Shown: positions 43,966 through 54,551 of the stretch, piece by piece
Layout: every line of letters begins with the position of its first letter
How positions within the stretch are numbered: position 1 is the stretch's first letter
From: Ehretia macrophylla
Taxonomy: Eukaryota; Streptophyta; Magnoliopsida; Boraginales; Ehretiaceae
Assembly (NCBI GenBank): GCA_037974665.1
Contig: CM075765.1
Coordinates: 6,701,501 to 6,765,500 of the forward strand
DNA length: 64,000 nucleotides
Reading direction: 5' to 3'
Made by a program: the position numbers and the translations under genes
The notes under the pieces: generated by a model
Told to the model about the DNA's origin: nothing
The model's input: the letters and a program-made list of their open reading frames with translations, nothing else
Databases searched by the model: none

Positions 43966-45428
43966 AAGCAAATGTAAAGAGAATCTTTATAAAGCTCTTG
44001 CAATTCTTTCATTCATTGCATATCTTCTGGTTGCAAATTAGCCATTTCTGTGGGCAAAATTTCCTGTGATTATAGCGATGCTCCTTTTTCAGAAATTTCA
44101 TTTTTTTATTTTTTGATTCGTTTACTAACTACACATTTCTTTATTCCGTATACATTATCTATCCCTGAATAAACAGAAAAAAAAATCTTTAATTTTCTAA
44201 GTATCATTGTTTATATCTTTTTCTATCATGGCAAAATCTAGAAAGTGCTAAAGACATAAATAAGATTCCAGCCTCTCGCCAATAAATTACCGTATCAAAC
44301 TTCAATGACGATTCGTCGAGCTCAAACAATGTAAGAGGTTTTGTATTCACTCCCCGAAAACAAAAACTATAATTTCCTGCCATCATCCTTTATAATTGAA
44401 GAATTTTACCTTTGCTATTCTCTCGTTTAGGGCCCTTTTTAATTAGCATATTCACTTCAAATGTAATACAGTATGTCATAATCTCAATATGGTTGTGTGG
44501 CTACTTTATGGTATACCTTATGGCGAACAAGCCAACAAAATTTGCTCCGATGATTTTCTTTACTTGTAATCATTTCATAAAAAATGGGTTTCCTAATTAT
44601 GGTGTATGATACCCCCACACTTCGAATATCATGATAGGGAAAAAAAACTTTAGGAAAGTAATTATGAGTGCAGTGCAAATTTTACAGAGAAGTAGATTCG
44701 CATTTGATAAAGATAGGCGCAAAAATGAGAGAACGAAAAAATTTTGGATCTGAAAAAAAGAAATTTAAAAAGGAATATTTCAGGAAGAGATTAGGAAAAA
44801 GAACGACAGCCGGCTTTAGTGGCTTTTGCATAATTTGACCTCGAAAGGTCCCAGTTGGAATTATGAAAAGAAATTTAAATATTAAAAGGAAAAAAAAAAG
44901 CAGACATAAATATATATATATATTTTGGTTTAAAAAAGCAGACATATTTGTTCTCATAAAAAGATCGCATATAAAATAACCGTGATCCACGGGTGTTGCT
45001 TTTGAATTAAGAAGCAACCATTTTCCTGCATCTTTTTCAGGAAAACGGTTGAGCTTCATTTTTATAAAATTCTCATGTCATCAAGAGTATAAGCCTCCAC
45101 TCCCGTCTCAAGACGGCAAAAGATTATCCCAGAAATACTTCCGACTTATATGTAAACTCTATCAAGCAAGGGTTTTATATATATATATATATAAAGTCTA
45201 TTTAACTATGTAGACTTTTCAAGATTGCAGAGTTCGGTCCATTTGTGCGGCTAATCTTAGTGTGGCCATAGGCTCAGTCAGTTTTAGTCTTCGAACAACA
45301 TTGTCAGCACCCTTGACCAAGAAATCATGGGAGAAAATCCTTGCGAAACAACCAGTGAGGGTTCTTAGGAAGCCAATACCATGGTAAATTCATCTTGGTG
45401 TTTGAAGGCCTAGTAGGGACGTTCTAAT
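43966..45428. other. Intergenic, no gene seen
   Basis: AT-rich DNA with (TA)n at 45178-45193. A minus-strand open frame at 44682-45059 (125 codons) is mostly hydrophobic read-through of A/T runs without known motif and is not called. Confidence 0.45.
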
Positions 45429-45864
45429 TGTTGGTTTGCCTAAATGGTATTTAAAAATTAATTTAATGTGCAGAGGAAAAATACACATATATCAGTTCAT
45501 CACTAATTACGTATATTATTATTTATGTGTATATATCACATTGAATATACAGGTAAAGGTTTTCATGATACCCTTGTAGCGCAAAATTCTTAGGAACTGT
45601 AGCACAAAATCCTGTATAGAAAATCTAAGGCGTGAAGCCTCCAAAAGTATCTGCAGCAATTAATTAGTTTACCCACACTAGATTCTCAAGAGAAACCTAA
45701 GTTTACATAAACTATGAAAAGTGCTAGCTTTTCTATATAGACAGCTTTATATAGGCACATAAAAGACCTAGGTCAATTATGGACTTGTCCAATCCTATTG
45801 GAATTGGGATAAGTGGATTGGTTGGACTTTAGTCCAACTTCAACAAATTCTACAATTAAATTAA

Positions 45865-46416
45865 GGGTTATTTTGCTTCAGACTCTTTCACTTCTTAGAA
45901 AATTGTGATTTAGACCCCAAACTTGTTGAAAAGTGAGACTAACACCCCATCTATTAAAAGTTCATCACATTTTCCGTCAAAAAATTGTGAAAGTCCCCAT
46001 CTTGCCCTTATTTTTGACCAAAAAAAAAATTCCTTATTTCAACTTTCCAACCTTCTAAATTAACCATAAAAAAAAAATTCCTACCTTCTAGCTTTTTTCT
46101 ATTCTTTCCTCTTTATTTTTTTCCTTTTTACTCTCCCTTAATATTTCTTTTCATGTCCTTTGTCTCTTCCTTCACTTTCCAAGCCACATCTTTTTTTTCT
46201 TTCTTCTTCTTTTGTCTTCTTATTTGATTCTCCTCCCTCTTTCTCTCCCTCTCTCTCTCTTCTCTTGTGTCCCTATGTGGTAAGGGCAAAAATGACAGTT
46301 GATATTTATTTAATAGGTTTTTAATAGAAGGAGTAATGTTAGTCTTACTTTTTAATAAGTATGGGGTCTAAGTCTCATATATGTAAAAGCGGAGGGGGTC
46401 TCAATCAATAATTCCC
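45865..46416. mobile_element. Mutator-like MITE (about 552 bp)
   Basis: Flanked by TTAAATTAA on both sides (45856-45864 and 46418-46426; the repeat is 10 bp if the preceding A is included). Ends GGGTTATTTTGCTTCAGAC and the complement of GTCTCAATCAATAATTCCC are imperfect inverted repeats. Inward, GACCCCAAACTTGTTGAAAA mirrors a TTTTTAATAAGTATGGGGTC stretch. The centre is pyrimidine-rich (46080-46260). Confidence 0.85.
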
Positions 46417-47227
46417 ATTAAATTAATATTCGGATCATCCTAAATATTAGTTTAATTAATTCTCTCTACTAATTAACTTATTAGATTTGTATTATGTGTG
46501 ACCTCTTAGGTTTATAATTAATTGATAGTGGAATAATATTAATTTAAATAATATCTAATTAGAACTCTTTCTAATTAATTGATTTTTACAAGTCGGGAGT
46601 GACACCTAACAATATATCACGACTACTTAATTAATGATGAAGTAGAATCTCATGAGCCTGTGAATATAATTACCATGTAATTAAATCCTTCCATATGATT
46701 TGTGATACCTCGTACCTAGCATATAGTGAATAGTGCCTATTTGCAAATGCTTATGTGTTATTTTAATTGATTGTGTGAATTTATATAGTTACTTTAACTT
46801 TTATCTTTATTTAGTAATTTTACTTTTCATATTTCTTCAAATGCGTAATTGATATTTAATTAATTTATATTAAATGAATATTGATTATTTTATTATTTGC
46901 ATTATTTGAATTTAATTTCCTACATTCAATAGTTGGTTTTCCTTCTTTAAAATATGAGTTTCGAGCCTAGAGTAAATTGTTAACTATTTTATTTTACTAA
47001 TTTTATATTTTTCTCTCATTACTTATCATATTTGAAGTATTCGTTCATTGAAATTACGTACATAGCATATCAGGAATGAGAGTTATAAAAATGTTAGTAA
47101 CTCGCATGAATAGTGATTTCTAGTTTGTGATTTGGGCCACCTAGAAGACCTAGCAAGTATTTGGGCTTGTTTTAAGTTGTCTACCCATTTTGTTTAGCCC
47201 AACCCAAAGCCCAAACTCATAATACAC

Positions 47228-47228
<1 letters not shown>

Positions 47229-47260
<32 letters not shown>

Positions 47261-47356
47261 TATATAATACCTAAAACACAAAAGAAAAAAAAAGAAAGCA
47301 TCAAGAGCCAATGGGCTCAAGAGGAAAAAAAAGGGGAGGGGAGGGGGGGAGGGGGG
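47229..47356 (+). repeat. (TA)n tract and G-rich run in LTR
   Basis: (TA)n at 47229-47252 is followed by a (CA)n/TATATAA stretch, then at 47333-47356 a G-rich run with four or more GGGG tracts separated by single A bases, able to form a G-quadruplex. It lies where the array LTR has its TATA-like region. Confidence 0.8.
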
Positions 47357-48270
47357 AAAGTATTCTAGGGTTTGGTCTTGGAGCAAATCTAAGGGAATTC
47401 AAGTAGGATCAAGCTAGTTTCTCTTGAAAACAAGCTTCTAGAGGTGAGGGATTTCATTTAAGTTGCATTTTCATTATGTATTGATTATGTAAAATTGTTG
47501 TTGTAGTATAAATGCTAGCTAGAAAGCTTACTCTTGCTATATTTGGTGTTCATGGGACTAGTAGAGTAGACTTTTAGTAGTTTTGCATGTGTTTAGCTAG
47601 ATTTTGTAAAAGAGTTACATGAAGAAGAAGATGAATAGTACATTTAGGTATATGTTTGATGTTTATGTATATAGGCTTGTTCCAACACTTCTAATGTGTG
47701 CCATAAGTGTTCTAGTAACTTGTGTAGTGCCTAAAATAGCTTGAATGTGTGTAAAGCTTGTATAAGAGTCATATAAAGAAGGAGATGAATAGTACTTTTA
47801 TGCAAAGTTTATTGATTTAATGGTTAGATGTTTGTTTCAATGTGTGAAGAAGGTGACATAAGTGCTAAAGTGACTAGAATAATTCCTAAACTCGCTATAA
47901 GGTGGTTAGAACTTGGTTGGAATTTATTGAACATAAAAGGGTGTTTGTGTGTTTTGGCCATGAATATGTGTATGTTGGTCGAGTTGATTTTCTGCGATTA
48001 GCTATTGGTTATGAGTTGTTTAGTACACATTTCAAAATAGTCTCGATGTTAGCTAACCTAGTTAATTTTTAGAAAGTTAAGAATTAGTTTGGCAAATGTT
48101 GAATTAAGTGTTGTTAATTGGATTGGAATTGCTTAGTAATTGTGGCTATACAAGTAAACATGATTGAAATGCGTGTGTACATGTTTATGACTTGGATCTA
48201 TGTATGGCCTATTGGTTATCTAGATTAGTTGCCTTAAGTTTATGTGCTTATTGATTGTTACTGTACGTGC

Positions 48271-48296
48271 GAGGACAACCTACTTTGTTGTTCCTC
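48271..48296 (+). other. LTR hairpin 1, rearranged gypsy element
   Basis: GAGGACAA / TTGTTCCTC with one bulged T; loop CCTACTTTG. The fifth pair is A-T here and G-C in array LTR 1, a compensatory change. Confidence 0.65.
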
Positions 48297-48788
48297 TTTA
48301 TGTGTTATCAAATTGTTAGTCGTTACCTATATATGCTATGTCGTGTTTTCGTATCGATGGTTGTGCAACCTTATTATCGAGGCAGATGCATGGGCCTCTC
48401 TGGACGGCATCGGGTTTGCTAGGGTTGGTTGTTCTAGCTCCGTACTCTATTCCCTCACTCGCCTAGTTCGAAGATTGTCATGGGGTGTTGGGTCATAGGT
48501 ATTGGGTACATCCGGAGTACCCATTGGTGATTGGGATACCGACACATCGTTATCGTGGCTCGTGGTTTGTGATTTGCGGATCAAGACTATGTAATTGTAG
48601 TAATAAGGGCTATCGAAATCGTATCCTTCTGTATGTGTTAATTGGTTCATATACTTGAATATTACTTTGTATTGTTATTGAATTTTTGTGGTTATCTTTA
48701 TGTACTTGTACTATCGTATACTTTTTGAAGTGCATTGTTTAGTTGTTTATCTGCTTATCTGTCTCATAGTGTTAATTAACTTTACAGT

Positions 48789-48800
48789 TGGTATAAGAGC
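48789..48800 (+). other. PBS, tRNA-iMet type (one mismatch)
   Basis: TGGTATAAGAGC following TTTACAGT; the next bases CTTAGTTAGCTC are shared with the array leader. Confidence 0.8.
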
Positions 48801-49218
48801 TTAGTTAGCTCTCATCCGGGACATGATCCTTGGTCTATCAGGTAGCAACCCTCGACTGTGTGCATGTGAAGTGTGTCTTGAATAGGTGTGTGTTGCATGC
48901 AAGACTTGTGTTTTCTCGAATGAAAGTTTGCTCCTATGTGTTGTAGTTGTGTCAAATATGAAGAATGTGTAATATGTGTAATTATGTGACCTTATGTGCA
49001 CCTATATGACTTATATGTGCAATAAGTGAAGAATGATTGATATGTGCAATTATGTGACTTACTGTGTCAGCATGACGAACGTGCTAGATGTGCAAATATG
49101 CGACTATGTGTGCTTCTGTATGTCACATTTGCTTAGTACATGTAACTTACGTACTTTTCATTGCATGCATACATTACCCGTGAACTGGTAAGTAACCACT
49201 TCTCCCTGTAGGGCAAAG

Positions 49219-49347
49219 ATGGCTGATAGCGGACCACCTAAAGATAGAAGCTCACAGAATGAGAAGGTTGTAGATCAAACCTCCATTGGCAAAGCAAGTT
49301 CGGTTCTTCCTGAGACTGTGGAGGAGGAGACTCGTGAGTCGTCCTGA
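49219..49347 (+). pseudogene. Truncated gypsy gag N-terminus
   Basis: The ATG opens a 42-codon frame, MADSGPPKDRSSQ to ETRESS, rich in polar and acidic residues like many gypsy gag N-termini, and ends at a stop where LTR-type sequence resumes. Its position after PBS and leader supports the assignment; the sequence alone would not. Confidence 0.5.
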
Positions 49348-50527
49348 CTGTTTGTATTAGCTTGAGATTGAGGGTTATCTATGTAAATATGTGGAAGTAT
49401 ATGTATTCTTTTGAGGCCTGAGTGCCTTCTGTATATTTGTTGGTTGTAAAGAATGTAATTAAGTGAAAGACTCAGCTAGTATAGTGGCATGTAATATTTA
49501 AGATAGTATTTTAGCTATGAAAGTCTAACTTAGAAAGTTGAAAACTATTTTGCCAAGGGAAGGAAACTGGAACTACCTAAAGAACTAGAAATGGACTAAA
49601 TTATGTATATATATGATGGTTTTTGTGTGATGATTCTTATGCATGCAGGTTGGTTTGGCCTAGAAACATGAAAAAACTCTGTCCATTTTCCCCTGTTTTT
49701 CATGCCTTGGGGTTTCGAGATCGGGGACCTGATTCAGTGAGGGGTCAGGGCGTTACATGATTTATTCCAATTAAGTGAGACTCATAGATAAGGATGTCAA
49801 AGTTATTTACTTAATCATATTATCAAATACAATTAATTAATAACTCGTTAATAAATCATGGAATGACTTTCACTATTCCACCTCGGTCAAGGATTTCTTA
49901 TTACTTAATTATTAGATATCATAGGACCCCTTGTTAACGAATTCTATATTACAGTACACACACATATCTCCATGTAGGATTAGATCACAACCACTAAGTA
50001 CATAAGCTAATTCATGATTCTGACTAGATCATATTATACTAGCAAATTATGGTATCTTATACACAAGAAAACCACGGCGTCCCAGGTCTAAGGATTAATT
50101 ATATAATTATAGCATACATTTTGGCTATTCATGTAATTTGCTATATGATCATTAATGTCCAGTCACTTTGTTCTCCGATTAGTACTTTTACATCTACTAA
50201 TGCCACATGAGACTCATCACCCTTATAACTAATATCTCATATTAATGAAGGTAGTAGACTGTATGCTAATTTATCCAAATAAATTAACACCCAACTAATC
50301 CATCCTAAGATCGGGGACTTATTTATAGAATCTATCATTAATTCTATATCTTGTCACTCGTAATCTTAACGACTTAAGAATAAAACCTATAAGATAATTT
50401 TGAGGACTTTATTTAAATAGAATTAACACATTAATTACTACTTACACAAAGTTACGACAAAAAAATTATACAGAATGTCATATCCTAAAAATACAATAAA
50501 TTGACTTTTAAGGCATCTAGGCTAACA

Positions 50528-50988
50528 GTAATAAGTATATTATAGAAAGGGTAAATATAGGCAAAGTTGCACTAATCAAACAAGAGGTGCCAAATGTTCA
50601 AAACATGGGTAGCGAGTTTGTTCCTCCTATACAGTTAATCACTCTTTTCTCTACCGTGTCCTTTCTCCCCTATCCCTCATGGTTATACGGGTTATGTGGG
50701 GATCAATTGTTGTTTATAGGCTACTATGATATAAAGGGTTTGCCCAAGACCATATTTATGACAAATGGACATCCTTCGCTTTTATCAGCTAATCTAGGGT
50801 TTGCTCAAAATATCTGCATTGCCTGATGAAGTATGACCTAGACGACATTGGCGAGTGGCTAGGGACGGGCGATGGAGTTAGTATTTCTATCTTTAAATAA
50901 ACAAGTGAATTTTAATCATCATCAAGGTACGTGATCATTTTTTACTCGTTGGTCTTTTTTCCCTCATCACTATCCCCCACTCCAAAAC
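50528..50988. other. Intergenic, no gene seen
   Basis: Unique-looking DNA; an 80-codon open frame at 50587-50826 has no known motif. Confidence 0.4.
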
Positions 50989-51706
50989 CACTACACCAAA
51001 AATCGACTCCGGCTACGGCAGATTGACAACAAAAGAAATAGTCGTTACCAACGATGCAAGAACAAAAACGACAACTGTTTTTGTGAGGTCTTTTTTGGCG
51101 CAAAAAATTGTGACTATGTTGCGACGACAGGACGATGGAGATAACACAATAACGTTGATCTGACGCCCTCTAGTGATATAGTAGCAATGGTACTCTACAA
51201 TCTATTGCTAAACCAACGTGAGAATAGCATCGACTTAATAATGGAACATAAAATAATCTTTATACCTGACATTCTATCGCTAGAGTGTTCGTAGATTGTG
51301 ACAACATAGTGACGGTAGTTACAATCTCGTTCTAAAAAAAAGTTTTCGTCATTAAGTAGTCACTAATCCCTGACACTTTAGTAATGGTCTTTCAAATTTT
51401 AGTTTTACCGTGTTAATGACTAATACAAATCAGTGACAAAAGTTTAATTTTATTTTTTTGAAAATATATTCTATAATGTTCTAGGGTTTTGTGTGACGAA
51501 TTTTCATCGCGGATCCATCGCCCATATTAGAAATATTTTACACCCTATGCTGCATCTTTTTTCCATTTCTTCTTTTCTCTCTTGGATCTCTCTCTCTCTA
51601 ATTTCTCTCCTTATAGTTTTTCTCTCCACTACCGATTCAACTTTCGTCATCTCCAGCAGCTCCGCTGCCACCTATATAGGTTTTTTTTATTTTTTTAGAT
51701 ATTGGT

Positions 51707-51709
<3 letters not shown>

Positions 51710-51785
<76 letters not shown>

Positions 51786-51793
51786 ATATATAT
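51710..51793. repeat. Compound microsatellite (TA)n(TG)n(TA)n
   Basis: About 15 TA units (51710-51740), about 19 TG units to 51779, then TATA words. An open frame through it is an artefact. Confidence 0.98.
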
Positions 51794-52103
51794 TTACATT
51801 CCTCTCTTGATCTCTAATTTTTCTCCATCTATCTTAGTTTTTCTCTTTCCACTACGACATCCACTGTCCAATTTAAATAGGTTTTTATTGTGTTAATATA
51901 CATAGATTGTTATATAACATTATTTATGTATATATACATAAAATTTGTTTTATAATATGTTCTTTTATTAACTAATATAATCTTTTTTTGAATTAATTAT
52001 AATGTGTTTTTTAATTTATAATCTATTTTTTGGTTAATATATTCTATTTTTTATTTAACTATAATGTGTTTTTAGTTAATATAATTTGTTTTTTATTTAA
52101 TTA

Positions 52104-52754
52104 TGATGGGCCGTAAATTGAAGCCCATACCAATAAACAAGGTCCAATAACTATCATCAGGGGTTGGGCTGGATAATGGCCCTAAATTTGGCTGGACCGT
52201 GGCCCAGTTAGGAGCTAAGTCAAAACAAGTAAAGATACTATTAACTAAGTCAAGGGTAGCCACAACTAACTCACACAAAATGAGCATGCTCCTAGGAGCT
52301 CGGGAAATTGAGAATAGATCCTTGAGCCTAAAGCTGGGGAAACCACATAACCCCACTAGCCTAAAAATAAGGGACCATGATCCATGATCCTTACTGCATA
52401 ACTCCATATGCCTAAACTCAAGGGATTCATCCCTCTCCCATCTCGATAACCCCATATGTTCATACCTATAAATACAGGTATATATCCAAGGGACATGTAT
52501 CTCATTCTCTCTCATTTTAGCATATGCATGCTCTCTTTATTGCTCTAAAGCAACTACTTTTGCTCTCAAACAACTCTTTATTTCTTTTAAGCAATTTTTT
52601 GCCCCCATAACTAACTTGAGCGTCAAAGGAGGGCCCCAAGCACACCCCTAGAGGTCTTTGTTTTGCATGTAATCCAACTTGGATTGGTAACTATTAGGCA
52701 CAAAGGTGCAGTTCAAGCCCAATCCTTGAGATCAGCCCAATTTCGACCTTAATA
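52104..52754 (+). repeat. Tat element 5' LTR (651 bp)
   Basis: TGATGGGCCGTAAA..TTAATA, collinear with 58918-59560. It includes the 12-bp palindrome GCTCCTAGGAGC near 52289. Confidence 0.93.
52467..52474 (+). promoter_or_regulatory. TATA box of Tat 5' LTR
   Basis: TATAAATA, conserved in the 3' LTR at 59283-59290. Confidence 0.65.
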
Positions 52755-52755
52755 A

Positions 52756-52775
52756 TTTGACACCGTCTGTGGGAA
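52756..52775 (+). other. Tat-type PBS region
   Basis: TTTGACACCGTCTGTGGGAA corresponds to the TTGGCGCCGTCTGTGGGAA block found after Tat LTRs, with G-to-A type changes. Confidence 0.8.
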
Positions 52776-52804
52776 CGATTTGATCATCCCATTGAGAAAC
52801 CAAC

Positions 52805-53179
52805 GTGGTTCATATAAGAAGCCAAGCCATTGGCAATATCAGACCCACTCAAGATGACCAGCCACACCCAAGAATAGAGAATCTAGTTCTACCAACAATT
52901 GTGCATCCAACACTACCTATAGTTACCACAAGTCTGCCTTTGGTAACTATTACTGCGACAGCTATCCCAAAAATAGCCATACCATCAAAACTATCCTCAT
53001 CATCTCAGGAAGTAGACCTACCAACGTTGGTTAAGATGTTCTACAACTTGCACAGGGCAATGAATCAATTCTTGCAAACTCAAGGCTTAGCCACACCAGC
53101 AGCCTTGGGAGCAATACCAGTTCTGCTTCCAATTGCTTACCCTCTACCACAAGATCTACCTGGGCCAAGAGGCTGACCT
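52805..53179 (+). pseudogene. Tat gag N-terminal region
   Basis: An open frame of 124 codons starts with GTG where the related element at 61361 has ATG (shared context GAGAAA.CCA), so the start codon seems lost. The protein is rich in T, P, I and V, then reads MFYNLHRAMNQFLQTQG, comparable to MVFAMKNTMDTFIQEQ of the second element. The capsid core that should follow is absent. Confidence 0.6.
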
Positions 53180-54551
53180 CTGGCCCCTAAGCAATAAGCA
53201 TTACTCGTGCCTGAGGTCGAAAAAGACCTACAATTAATAGCGGTATCTTAACCAATATGTGGATATTGGTGTCGCCTTCGTCAAAAAAAAGGAAGAGGTC
53301 AAATGATTTGAGAATAGCTCTCATAACCTCCCCGTGGAGCTCTCTGGACCTCAACAGTTGGGTGATCAAGTAAAGCGCAACTCCAAAAGAGCATTCCCAA
53401 GCTCATAAGAGCTCTCTTAAGCTCATAAGAGCTCTCTCAGCATCAGTAGAGTTCTCCCAACCTCAGTAGAGCTCTCTCAACATCGACAACTTGGATGATC
53501 AAATCAGCCCAACCTCATAAAGATTCCTTTGACTAAAAGGCATGAGGAGAAGTAGTATCCCTACCAAGGACCCATATATATTTCTTAGGTCCAATCTAGG
53601 AAAGTAAGTTAGCCAACTGCTCGAGAAGGTCTTATGGCTTCTCCTAGGCCAAAGACCCTTAAGGCATAGTAATTAGATCTTCCCGAAAAGAATAAGGGCG
53701 CAAAGAGAAGTAGTCCAGTTGAGAAGCTAGACAAGATTGCACTCCGAAGAAGCCAAAATGGATTGGCCCAAGTAGCATAGTCCACCATCCTAATGAGTCA
53801 GACTCACCAACCTATTAAGCAAAAGCATGATCTAAGGGTTATGAGAGCCCGACTAGGCAATGAGAGTCATTCAATATCATGAGCAGTTGACCAGGCCAAG
53901 AGAACTAAGAAGGGTCATGAGTACTTGACCAGGCCATTAAAGCGAATCAAATAGGCATCAGAGTCCTAGGTCATTAGAGCCAAAATGGGATCTTTAGAGC
54001 TCGAGGCAGTAAAAGCCAATTCAATCATCTAAGCCTGAAGCCATAAGTGCCTACCTAAAGGTTCTTAAAACTAAGGCCACAAGTGCCAACCTAATAGGCT
54101 CTTAAGTCTAACAGCGAGTGCCGGCCTACGGGACTCTCAAACTAGAGGTCTCAAACACCAGCCAAAAGTTTATGCCTATGGGATAAGTTGAACTCCAGGC
54201 AAAATGAAGCCACATATAGCAAAAATTGGCTAAGGCAAATGAGATCATGAAGAGCAAGATACTTAGAGCCCAAGGTCGTAAAATAGGCCACCATAAGTCC
54301 CTGGACCTCAGAAAACTCACTCAAGGTCAAAGAAAGGGCCCCACGTAACTCCCTAAGACCTCAAGAAGAACTCTCAAAGAGATCAGGAAAGGGCCTCCAT
54401 GAGATGCCTAGATCTTTCTGAGCTTAAGAGGAATTGAGATAAAGCCAAGCTCAATTCGAGCAAAAAACCAGAGAAGGAAGACCAAATAACCTTCACCTCG
54501 GAAGACCTTGTAGGACTCATTGCCCCGAATGATGATCCCCTGCTGATCTAG
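53180..54551 (+). other. Repeat-filled region replacing gag core
   Basis: Degenerate short repeats (ATAAGAGCTC, GAGTC..GACCAGGCCA, CCTCAAGA..) fill the place of gag capsid and nucleocapsid. No domain is readable. The best-ordered part is the 20-bp repeat listed next. Confidence 0.5.
53399..53478 (+). repeat. 20-bp tandem repeat, four units
   Basis: Units AAGCTCATAAGAGCTCTCTT, the same with a final C, AGCATCAGTAGAGTTCTCCC and AACCTCAGTAGAGCTCTCTC. The AGAGCTCTCT part is itself a near-palindrome. Confidence 0.9.

Larger units (their letters stand above)
46701..49757 (+). mobile_element. Rearranged gypsy LTR element with PBS and gag start inside LTR sequence
   Basis: The perfect 5-bp TSD TGATT (46696-46700, 49758-49762) and ends TGTGATACC..GGGCGTTACA define one insertion. 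Its left 2 kb aligns in order with the array LTRs (GAGGACAACC hairpin, GGCATCGGG block, ATCGTATCCTT). Then comes an iMet PBS, a leader and a gag start. From about 49350 the sequence again matches the last part of an array-type LTR. It is best read as one element whose interior and parts of both LTRs were lost. Confidence 0.8.
45429..50527 (-). mobile_element. Ty1/copia solo LTR, minus strand, interrupted twice
   Basis: On the minus strand it starts TGTTAGCCTAGATGCC at 50527 and ends CCAACA at 45429; no interior or PBS adjoins either end, so it is a solo LTR. Flanks CTAAT and GTAAT fit a 5-bp TSD with one change. Removing the MITE (45865-46416) and the gypsy element (46701-49757) leaves about 1.5 kb of copia LTR-like sequence. 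Confidence 0.65.

Noticed and set aside
44682..45059. 125-codon minus-strand open frame
   Set aside because: Hydrophobic reading of A/T runs without motif, promoter or neighbours; could be checked with RNA-seq but not supported by sequence.
51702..51896. Open frame with YIYIYI and CVCVCV runs
   Set aside because: Translation of the TA/TG microsatellite.
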